Assembly: GCA_900767915.1 (NCBI GenBank)
Contig: CAAGAX010000039.1
Coordinates: 1-27,965 of the forward strand
DNA length: 27,965 bases
Direction: 5' to 3'
Source: Acholeplasmatales bacterium
GTDB lineage: Bacteria > Bacillota_I > Bacilli_A > Acholeplasmatales > Anaeroplasmataceae
In this document: positions 8,941 through 15,514 of the stretch, one piece after another
Layout of the letters: every line of letters starts with the position of its first letter
Position numbering within the stretch: position 1 is the first letter of the stretch
Notes under the pieces: generated by a model
What the model was told of the DNA's origin: nothing
What the model saw: only the letters and a program-made list of their open reading frames with translations
The model's database searches: none
Made by a program: the position numbers and the translations under genes

Positions 8941-9448
8941 TTGACAATAGATAAAATAAGTATTTTATTTATGACATATATAATGTCAAATATTTTAAAT
9001 ATTATTACTAAAAAAATATTTACTTTTAAGTATCTGAAAACATCTATAATTTTTGATTTCTTTATTGAAATTTTAAACCTACAAAATATTTCTATTTTTA
9101 ATAATATTTGACATAAAAATATTTTATTTGTTTAAAATAATGATACTAAAGCTCTAAAAGATTAATTATTATAAATACTAATTTTATTTCATTTTTTAAC
9201 CCTAATTATTCTAAAAAAATACTATATATTTTAGCTGCTATTTCTAAGTGTTAGTATCTTAATATTTATAATAATTAATTGACATTATTTATGTTAAAAA
9301 GTAATTGCTAAATTTATTATATTTTCAATCCTTATTTTATCTTTATTATTATAATCAGTTTTTATTTATCAAAATAAAAAAGAAGCTTTTATTAATATTA
9401 AAAATATTTAAAGGCTTCTTTTTTTAATTTGACATTATTTTAGTCAAA
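8941..9448. promoter_or_regulatory. Cluster of TTGACAT words
   Basis: TTGACA or TTGACAT occurs on the plus strand at 8941, 9108, 9279 and 9429, spaced 150-171 bases. A perfect palindrome TGACAT-N5-ATGTCA lies at 8972-8988, and TTTGAC/GTCAAA arms lie at 9428-9448. They could be regulator sites or a set of -35 elements, or chance in AT-rich DNA. Confidence 0.25.
9376..9425. terminator. Bidirectional terminator at the right edge of the desert
   Basis: AAAAAAGAAGC (9376-9386) pairs with GCTTCTTTTTT (9414-9424) around a 27-base AT loop, with A and T runs that suit both strands. It would stop any plus-strand transcript leaving the desert, and act as a backup for the minus-strand gene ending at 9464. 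Confidence 0.65.
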
Positions 9449-9479
9449 AAAAATCTGATGAGTTTAATTCTCATCAGAT
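9449..9479 (-). terminator. Terminator overlapping the end of the Fic-like gene
   Basis: ATCTGATGAG and CTCATCAGAT (9453-9462 and 9470-9479) make a perfect 10 bp stem with a 7-base loop, and eight T follow on the minus strand. The last codons of the gene form one arm, and its TAA stop lies in the loop. Confidence 0.9.
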
Positions 9480-10558
9480 TCAATTAAATCAAAAATATTC
9501 ATTTGTCGTGTCTTTGCGGTAAACATTTCATCTGGAACAAGTCTTATCCATGTAGCTGATCTACCAGTTCCATTTGGTCTAATTTTATTCTCTTCCTTAA
9601 GTCTTGCTAATGCTCTATTAATTGTTGAATCGGATAATTGAGGGCAAGCTACTTTAATTTGTTCTCTTGTAAAAATCTCCCCAAGCTTCATAATTGTTGA
9701 TTCAACATTATCAATTTTTCTTAATTTTTTCTCGAAATTATAGTTAGAAACCATCTGCTCAACCTTGCTATAACCCTCAAGTAAAAGGTCAATTATATCC
9801 TTATTTAGCATCGCAGTTTGAGAATATCCAGTATCCCAATTATATCCAGCAGATATAGTTGAAGTTCTAAATTGCTCTATTTTATTATAATAGCTTTCAA
9901 AAAAGCTTATATATTTAAATAGATTAAATCTCTCTCTAACTAACAAACAATAAAGAATTATTAATGCTAAAATTTGATTATGGTTACTAAATAAATTGAA
10001 ATGTAAAAGGTCAACATATAGGTTTGTAATGGCCTGAGTAGGTTCAACATTCTTATTTTTAATCGCATCATTAAAGGCCTTAATTTCATCATCTAATACC
10101 TCTCTTTTAGAGATTTTAGTTCTTTCCTCAAGTAGATGCGGCTTAGCCACTTTAACATCTAAATTATAAGAAATCTTCTCTACATCATTATAAAGTGTAT
10201 AAGCCAAATGTAAAAATTCATTAGACGTAACCTCAAAATCTGTACCCTTATCTTGAATGATTTTAAACACTTTTTTTAAGTTAGCAAGTACCTTTTCATC
10301 ATTAGTTTTGGGTTCACTATTCTTCTTTAAAATTAGTCTCGTTCTACTTTCTGATACATTAAGCTTAAGTATTCTTGAAACATATAGTGCATCCTTTTCT
10401 ATAGTGTTTTTTATTATTGCATCCATATAATTCTTTAATACATCCTCATAATAAAAATCCTTACCCTTAAATTGATATAGCTTAGTTAAGGATATAACTA
10501 AAGCATTTGGATAAGTTAATCTATCTATATTTGTAAAACAATTCTTACCTTCACTCAT
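9464..10558 (-). CDS. Fic-fold protein without catalytic motif, with C-terminal winged helix
   Basis: I start it at the ATG at 10558 (MSEGKN), 364 residues, because GAGGAG lies 7 bases before it; an upstream in-frame ATG at 10612 falls in the -35 box. Residues about 182-245 follow the Fic pattern: the position of HPFxxGNGR reads FNLFSNHNQ, then a hydrophobic helix, then YISFFESYYNKIEQF and a GYNW segment as in Fic helices after the active site. All AMPylation residues are therefore gone. Residues about 294-340 are a winged helix (TREQIKVACPQLSDSTINRAL, wing RPNGTGRSATW), as in many Fic-HTH proteins. The tail has QMNIF (352-356). A regulator or adaptor role is more likely than enzyme. The Fic assignment is my reading of a diverged pattern, not a search result. 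Confidence 0.6.
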   Translation of the reverse strand: MSEGKNCFTNIDRLTYPNALVISLTKLYQFKGKDFYYEDVLKNYMDAIIKNTIEKDALYVSRILKLNVSESRTRLILKKNSEPKTNDEKVLANLKKVFKIIQDKGTDFEVTSNEFLHLAYTLYNDVEKISYNLDVKVAKPHLLEERTKISKREVLDDEIKAFNDAIKNKNVEPTQAITNLYVDLLHFNLFSNHNQILALIILYCLLVRERFNLFKYISFFESYYNKIEQFRTSTISAGYNWDTGYSQTAMLNKDIIDLLLEGYSKVEQMVSNYNFEKKLRKIDNVESTIMKLGEIFTREQIKVACPQLSDSTINRALARLKEENKIRPNGTGRSATWIRLVPDEMFTAKTRQMNIFDLIESDEN

Positions 10559-10577
10559 AAAACCACTCCTCAAAAAC

Positions 10578-10612
10578 ATATTCATTATAACAAAAATGAA
10601 TATATTTTTCAA
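10578..10612 (-). promoter_or_regulatory. Promoter with inverted-repeat operator for the Fic-like gene
   Basis: On the minus strand TTGAAA (10612-10607), 17 bases, then TGTTATAAT (extended -10; hexamer 10589-10584). The perfect inverted repeat ATATTCAT-N10-ATGAATAT (10578-10603) overlaps the -10 and spacer, a good place for a repressor. The winged helix encoded just downstream suggests self-control, which is inference. Confidence 0.7.
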
Positions 10613-10657
10613 TTAAAAATAAGCAATAATAATTATTATATTTTTATATCTGAGTAT

Positions 10658-10682
10658 AAAAAAAGAGGATAAAATCATCCTC
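10658..10682 (-). terminator. Terminator of the uridine kinase family gene
   Basis: GAGGAT (10665-10670) pairs with ATCCTC (10677-10682), and on the minus strand the stem is followed by seven T. It lies within 10 bases after the stop codon and separates this gene from the Fic-like gene, which has its own promoter. Confidence 0.8.
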
Positions 10683-10690
10683 AATTTTTA

Positions 10691-12337
10691 TTATTTTTTA
10701 TCTTCAGTATAGAAGATAGAATCGCCTATAAATTCCCTTAATAAAGAATTACATGGAATCCATTTATCTGATATATCATTAAAATACTTTAAAAATTTAA
10801 TTAATCTATTTGCTGAAATATAATTAATTGATTTCTCATCAACTGCCTCTAAAAGTGGAATGGCATGCTTTTTCATTACACAAAGCTCATAGCTTAATTC
10901 AGAATTGAATACATAGTCAGCATTATTTTGATAAGGATAAATCCAATTAAATTCTCCTCTTCTAACTGAAGACCACATATTTAGAGTGGCCTCGCATCCA
11001 GTATTTCTAAAATTAAAGTCTCTGACTATTCTTCTAATCAATCTTATATCAGAAATAGAAATTGGATTTTGATCATCAATATTATATTGAGCAAGTGGAG
11101 CAATATAAATTTTAAACTTATACTCTTCTCCAATACTAGTCGCAATCAGGTCATTTAAGCCATGAATTCCCTCAATCATTATTGGTTGATGAGACTTAAG
11201 CTTAATTGCCTCCGAAAAAGCCCTATTTTTTGTTTTGAAATCATAAATAGGTAATCTTGTCTCTTCTCCTTGAATCAAATTAAAAATAGTGCTATCAAAT
11301 AGCTTTAAATCAAGGGCTTCGATATTCTCAAAATCAGGCTTACCTAAAGAATCTAGTGGAGTTTCATCTAAAGGCTTATAAAAATTATCCATGCTAATCA
11401 TTACAGGCTCAATTCCTCTACTTTTAAGCTCTATTTTTAAACGTTCTGTAAAGGTTGTTTTACCACTTGAAGAAGGACCTGCAATACATATTAGCTTTAT
11501 ATTATCTATATTCGCTTGAATTCTTTCTCCTAATTCAGCAAATTGTCTATTATGCTTTGCTTCGCAAATATTTATAAATTCAAGGGCTTTTCCAGCATCA
11601 ATTATTTCATTAATTTGGCTTATTGAGCCTGATTTTGAGGTATTAGCCCAAATATTAGCTTCCTTTAATACAGTTCTAAACACTCTCTCATCAGTAAATT
11701 TTGGAATTTTTCCATTACATTCACTACGTGGATAGCTTATTAAAAAGCCAGGAGTATAAAGCTTGAAATTATAATCCCTTATATAGCCTGTAGATGGAAG
11801 CATATATCCAAACATATAATTCTTAAAGCCATTACATTCATAGGTATGAACAATATCCTCAGAACGATATTTTAGAATTTTTACTTTATCATTATATCCT
11901 TCTTCTTTATAGTATTTGATTGCTTCCTCCTTCAAAAATTCAAGACGTTTTATAGGGAGATTTAAGCTGATAATTCTTTTTACTTCAGCTTCAATTTTGT
12001 CTAAATCCTCTTGTAAAAATGGATGACCAATATTACTAAGGGATGCGAAAATAGATCTTGAAACACTATAATTAAAGCAAATTCTGCCTTTTGGATAGAT
12101 ATTTTTAGTTGCCATAACAATTATATATCTAAGTGTTGCTTGATAAATTTTAGTTACTGAATCATCCTTTAAATCAAGTAAATCCACTGTTGAATCTTCC
12201 TTAATTTCATAATTTAATTCTCTTAATCTATTATTTACCCTAGCAGCCATATATCTAAAATCATCATTATTAATCATATCGATAATTCTAGTAGGTTTGT
12301 CGAAGTACTTCTTCTCATTATTAATTTTAATATACAT
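10691..12337 (-). CDS. Uridine kinase family protein with TGS and ThrRS-like N-terminal region
   Basis: The start is the ATG at 12337 (MYIKINNEKKYF), 548 residues, behind AAAGGAG; the open frame runs 31 codons further upstream but that part has no ribosome site and an unlikely sequence. Residues about 1-60 resemble a TGS domain and about 60-240 the second additional domain of threonyl-tRNA synthetase. A kinase domain follows, with the P-loop AGPSSSGKTT near residue 284, then MISMDNFYK and later DIRLIRRIVRDF, which suits uridine kinase/phosphoribulokinase folds. This fusion is widespread in Bacillota and is annotated as nucleoside kinase; it presumably phosphorylates uridine or cytidine, though the substrate is not certain. 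Minus-strand single-gene unit with its own terminator. Confidence 0.85.
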   Translation of the reverse strand: MYIKINNEKKYFDKPTRIIDMINNDDFRYMAARVNNRLRELNYEIKEDSTVDLLDLKDDSVTKIYQATLRYIIVMATKNIYPKGRICFNYSVSRSIFASLSNIGHPFLQEDLDKIEAEVKRIISLNLPIKRLEFLKEEAIKYYKEEGYNDKVKILKYRSEDIVHTYECNGFKNYMFGYMLPSTGYIRDYNFKLYTPGFLISYPRSECNGKIPKFTDERVFRTVLKEANIWANTSKSGSISQINEIIDAGKALEFINICEAKHNRQFAELGERIQANIDNIKLICIAGPSSSGKTTFTERLKIELKSRGIEPVMISMDNFYKPLDETPLDSLGKPDFENIEALDLKLFDSTIFNLIQGEETRLPIYDFKTKNRAFSEAIKLKSHQPIMIEGIHGLNDLIATSIGEEYKFKIYIAPLAQYNIDDQNPISISDIRLIRRIVRDFNFRNTGCEATLNMWSSVRRGEFNWIYPYQNNADYVFNSELSYELCVMKKHAIPLLEAVDEKSINYISANRLIKFLKYFNDISDKWIPCNSLLREFIGDSIFYTEDKK

Positions 12338-12440
12338 TTTATCTTCTCCTTTTATTATTTTAAAACACAAGTAGTTTAGAATATTAAATATAAATTTAAT
12401 TAAGCAGCAATTAATGTCTTTTAAAATCACATTTGACGTT

Positions 12441-13095
12441 TTTTAAAACTAAATAAGTATTGAAATTTATTTTTTTATTCATTTTACTTTTTAAGATTTT
12501 AAATTTGAGATTTTGGATAATAATTATACTATATTTTAATCATTAAGTAAATAAACAATATTTCAAAACAAATCTAATATTTAAAAAAAGTTATATTAAA
12601 CTTTAAAATTAATTTTAATAATTATTATTTTTAATATAGTTAGTTTTGAAAACGAGTTATCTTTTGAAATATTTTTTCATTAATATACTCAATACTTATT
12701 ATATCGATAGCTTGAGTATATATTCTTAAAATATTTCATTTTGTATCTAATATTAAAAAACACTTTTTGCAATATATAAATGTTTTTTATTAACAAAATA
12801 TATTATTACATAGTTATTAAAACTAGATTTGTATTGAAATTTTTCTTAGCTGGGATATAAATATATATTAAGTATAATAGCTCAGAAAAATGTTTAAAAG
12901 TTTCTATAATAATCAAAAATTTTTAATAATTTGAGACCTATAATTGTCCTTTTGAAGCGTTTTCAATTTGAAATATTTAGTTTTAAGCATTAGATATGCA
13001 TTTTATTTATTAATATAAATATTAATTTATATCATTATATGTAGTTATTAAAACTAGTTTATCTTTGAAATATTTTTCAGACTATATTTAATTAT
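12441..13095. repeat. Array of four imperfect ~37 bp boxes, most followed by a hairpin
   Basis: The box has the pattern TAGTTATTAAAACTAG then TTTGAAATATTTTTC. Copies start near 12441 (TTAAAACTAAATAAG then TATTGAAAT), 12637, 12811 and 13042, all on the plus strand, spaced 174-231 bases; the 12811 and 13042 copies are closest. Each of the last three runs into a hairpin using its T-rich end: GAAATATTTT/AAAATATTTC after 12637, ATTTTTCTTAGCT/AGCTCAGAAAAAT after 12811, AAATATTTTT/AAAAATATTT after 13042. A relative lies near 5953-5989. No gene is present from 12338 to 13179. It might be a repeat family or a set of small transcripts. Confidence 0.45.
12755..12788 (+). terminator. Terminator-like hairpin within the repeat array
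   Basis: AAAAAACA (12755-12762) and TGTTTTTT (12781-12788) form a perfect 8 bp stem around an 18-base loop. The T-rich arm means it could end a plus-strand transcript, but there is little G or C in the stem. Confidence 0.35.
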
Positions 13096-13149
13096 ATTTT
13101 TTAAAAAAATATTTATTTTAGAATTTATCAATAGTTTTTATAATAAAAC

Positions 13150-13174
13150 AAAAAAAGCGTAGTTTTTTACGCTT
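13150..13174 (-). terminator. Terminator of the acidic S24/S26-like gene
   Basis: AAGCGTA (13155-13161) and TACGCTT (13168-13174) form a 7 bp stem with a 6-base loop, and on the minus strand more T follow. It begins 6 bases after the stop codon. Confidence 0.85.
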
Positions 13175-13179
13175 AATTG

Positions 13180-14046
13180 TTATTTTGTAGCATTATCAGC
13201 TAATTCATTTTCATCATATTCTTCTGATTCATCTAGATTAGCTTCAGCTTCTTCTTTAATATCATCTTCATCATCTATATATTCTTCACTTAAGGCATTA
13301 TTTTCATCATATTCCTCAACCATTCTTCTTGCTTCTTCAAGCTTACGTTCCTTTTCAAGTCTCTCATTTTCTTCTTGAATGGCTTGAGCTTCCATTTCCT
13401 TTTGTAATTCTATAACTAGATCATCAGGATTAATAAAATAATTCAATTCAGAATCAAGATCTTTTTCAATATCCTGTTGAATAATAACTGGTGCATTAGA
13501 AGCTTTGTTGTCATTAACATTTTCTAATCTTTCCTTAGCTATTTCAAATGCTTCTGAATTTATATCATCATCATAAGCAATAACTCTATTTTTAAGTCTA
13601 AAATAAGATAAATTGTATTTTATCAAGGTATATAAATCAAGGCTAATAGATGGATTTAAATTGATACTTTTAAATTTATTTTTTCGTTGTCTACCTATTA
13701 CCTTTCCTATAATTGCATCTTTTTTAATTAAATGATAGTTTCTTTCGTTATCGCCTGCTACATAAATACCATCATCACTATATTTCATAATCCTTCGTAA
13801 AAAATAATCATCATGATCCTTATATAATACATAAGCCTTCTTTTCAAGCTTCGAAGGATATCTAATAAAGGCTAAATCATTAGCTTTAAAAAATGGTGAA
13901 TTGATTTCATCTTCAATTCGTAAAGTGCCTATTAAACCATGCTCTACTCTTTCTACAACTACTTCCTTTGAGTTAACATCTACCTTTTCTTCTTCTGATT
14001 CAACTTCAGGCTTTTTCTCTTCGATTGATTTTTTATTTTTTTTCAT
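13180..14046 (-). CDS. Acidic protein with an S24/S26 peptidase-like core, catalytic Ser not found
   Basis: 288 residues. Residues 1-30 are Lys/Glu-rich. Residues about 47-120 read like the beta core of LexA or signal peptidase: NSPFFKANDLAFIRYP (compare SMxPTLxxGDLV), VLYKDHDDYFLRRIMKY, VAGDNERNY and then IIGKVIGRQR. At the nucleophile position I find Ile rather than Ser, and Arg where Lys is usual, so it is probably inactive. No membrane segment is seen, unlike signal peptidase I. Residues about 195-288 are a charged coiled-coil-like run with an acidic tail. Its start has AGGTGA 9 bases upstream. Function is unknown; it may be a non-enzymatic relative or a lineage-specific binding protein. 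It has its own promoter and terminator. Confidence 0.55.
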   Translation of the reverse strand: MKKNKKSIEEKKPEVESEEEKVDVNSKEVVVERVEHGLIGTLRIEDEINSPFFKANDLAFIRYPSKLEKKAYVLYKDHDDYFLRRIMKYSDDGIYVAGDNERNYHLIKKDAIIGKVIGRQRKNKFKSINLNPSISLDLYTLIKYNLSYFRLKNRVIAYDDDINSEAFEIAKERLENVNDNKASNAPVIIQQDIEKDLDSELNYFINPDDLVIELQKEMEAQAIQEENERLEKERKLEEARRMVEEYDENNALSEEYIDDEDDIKEEAEANLDESEEYDENELADNATK

Positions 14047-14077
14047 TATCTATTTTCACCTCAATTCACCTAAATTA

Positions 14078-14106
14078 ATTATAAAATAATTAATAAATAA
14101 ATTCAA
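14078..14106 (-). promoter_or_regulatory. Promoter of the S24/S26-like gene
   Basis: On the minus strand TTGAAT (14106-14101), a 17-base spacer, and TATAAT (14083-14078), about 32 bases before the start codon. Confidence 0.75.
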
Positions 14107-14244
14107 GGGATACAAATTATTGTTCTTAAATTAATGTATTAATTATGGATTTAAAGCATATTAAGCTTATATTATCTATTGTCATTGTTACTAAAGCAAT
14201 TATTTTTAGAATTGTTCTATCCATACTTATATAATTTATTATCC

Positions 14245-14266
14245 TATAATATCCATAGATATTATA
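14245..14266. promoter_or_regulatory. 22 bp perfect palindrome between divergent genes
   Basis: TATAATATC-CATA-GATATTATA is symmetric, with TATAAT-type hexamers reading outward on both strands. It lies in the 330-base gap between the S24/S26-like gene and the MgtC gene, so it may be a dimer operator. The rest of the gap holds the minus-strand promoter at 14078-14106 and no gene. Confidence 0.45.
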
Positions 14267-14378
14267 TACTTTTAATAAAAAAAAACAAATAATATATTTT
14301 ATTTGATTAAATTAATATACTTTTTAAAATAAAAATGATAAAATATTTATGAAAAATGACTATAAAAGGAGTTTTATA

Positions 14379-15107
14379 ATGTTTTTAATAGAAGTTGTAG
14401 ATCCCTTTATTAAAGCTACTGGATGGAATTTTTTAAATGAAATTTCATTTATAAGTATAATAATTCGATTAGCTTTAGCAGTTTTATGTGGAGGCTTATT
14501 AGGACTAGAAAGATCAAACAAACATCAAGCAGCAGGCTTTAGAACTTATATTTTAGTTTGCCTGGGCTCTACTATAGCGATGATTACTAATGAATATATT
14601 ACATTACAATTTAATATGGGTGATACTGCTAGATTAGGTGCTCAAGTTATTTCTGGAATAGGATTTTTGGGTGCAGGTACAATTCTTATTACTTCTAGAA
14701 ATAGAATTGTCGGTTTAACTACGGCTGCTGGATTATGGGCTTGTGCGTGCTTAGGACTTTCTATAGGAGTAGGGTTTTATACATTAGCTATTTTTTCTAC
14801 TATTATTGTAGTAATAATTTTCTCATTATTACCAACATTTGAAAAAGCAATTACTAAACATTCTAAAAGATTTAATATTCATATAGAATTTGAATGTAGA
14901 GCTAATTTAAAGGATTTTGTTAATAAAGTTAGAGGAATGGGAATTAAAATTAATTCTATAGCTCATAACGAGGCTTATGCTTCATCTGGATTAAGTGTTT
15001 ATTCTATTCAATTAGAGCTTAATAAGTTTGAGAAAATGGATCATAATTATTATTTAAATGATTTTAAAGAGCTAAGCTATGTTAATTATGTAGAAGAAAT
15101 TTTATGA
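14379..15107 (+). CDS. MgtC/SapB family membrane protein
   Basis: I use the ATG at 14379 (MFLIEVVDPF), 242 residues, because AAAGGAG sits 9 bases before it; the in-frame ATG at 14349 lies upstream of that site. The N-terminal half has about four membrane segments with family marks CGGLLGLERS, AAGFRTYILVCLGS and the ISGIGFLGAGTI block. The C-terminal 80 residues (from RFNIHIEF) form the ACT-like soluble domain. MgtC proteins are inner-membrane proteins tied to magnesium limitation and ATP synthase control in some pathogens; many Bacillota homologues have no tested function and are not transporters. Single gene with its own terminator. Confidence 0.88.
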   Translation: MFLIEVVDPFIKATGWNFLNEISFISIIIRLALAVLCGGLLGLERSNKHQAAGFRTYILVCLGSTIAMITNEYITLQFNMGDTARLGAQVISGIGFLGAGTILITSRNRIVGLTTAAGLWACACLGLSIGVGFYTLAIFSTIIVVIIFSLLPTFEKAITKHSKRFNIHIEFECRANLKDFVNKVRGMGIKINSIAHNEAYASSGLSVYSIQLELNKFEKMDHNYYLNDFKELSYVNYVEEIL

Positions 15108-15111
15108 TTTA

Positions 15112-15168
15112 AAAGATATTTAGATAGGCTATTTATATATTTGTTAGTCTATTTAAATATCTTTTTTT
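15112..15168 (+). terminator. Terminator of the MgtC family gene
   Basis: AAAGATATTTAGATAGGCT and AGTCTATTTAAATATCTTT pair over about 18 positions with minor mismatches, followed by seven T. It begins about 5 bases after the stop codon. Confidence 0.9.
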
Positions 15169-15296
15169 ATGCTAGGCTAATCATCATATAAAAGCTTACT
15201 ATATAGGTTAGAATTGAAAATCGGTACTGCTAGAGAAAATAAAAGACTCTATTATAATATAGATTTTATCAAACAAAATATTATAGTAGGAATTAT

Positions 15297-15350
15297 ATGG
15301 TAATGAAACTAAATAATGATTCTAATTTAATACATACTATAAAATTATAA
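15297..15350 (+). CDS. Possible 17-residue small protein
   Basis: TAGGA lies 6 bases before an ATG at 15297 that reads MVMKLNNDSNLIHTIKL and stops at 15350. TATAAT-like sequence is present near 15252. It lies in the 400-base gap between the MgtC terminator and the parC terminator, which otherwise holds nothing coding. No family is recognised and it may be chance. Confidence 0.2.
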   Translation: MVMKLNNDSNLIHTIKL

Positions 15351-15379
15351 GTATTATATTGTATTTATACTGAAATATC

Positions 15380-15418
15380 AAAAAAAGAAGCTAATCATGA
15401 ATCATCACAATTAGCTTC
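15380..15418 (-). terminator. Terminator of the parE-parC operon
   Basis: GAAGCTAAT (15387-15395) pairs with ATTAGCTTC (15410-15418), a 9 bp stem, and on the minus strand the stem is followed by seven T. It is about 95 bases past the parC stop. Between them an imperfect palindrome around TATTCCCCTATGGGTGAATA (15440-15459) sits in the 3' untranslated region. Confidence 0.85.
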
Positions 15419-15514
15419 AAACTAAATTATAGGACATCTATTCCCCTATGGGTGAATAAATATATCCAACTAAATATTACACTTTTTTTATTAAGTTATA
15501 ATAAATAAATTAAG

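Larger units (their letters stand above)
5894..9375. other. Gene desert of about 3.5 kb
   Basis: No open frame here has both length and a ribosome site. The two longest, of about 60 codons near 6640-6860, are on opposite strands of the same AT-rich DNA and look accidental. The stretch holds many short perfect hairpins (for example 6327-6359 and 7834-7865), three exact copies of AAAACTAGATTTA counting both strands, a 17 bp tandem duplication at 7001-7034, a terminator at 6709, a candidate structured RNA at 8042-8392, a pair of 14 bp direct repeats at 8673-8720 and repeated TTGACAT words from 8941. It is most simply a graveyard of decayed elements, but parts may be transcribed. Confidence 0.6.

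Noticed and set aside
12441..13095. CRISPR array
   Set aside because: The repeated boxes differ from each other, spacing is 174-231 bases and irregular, and no cas gene is present.
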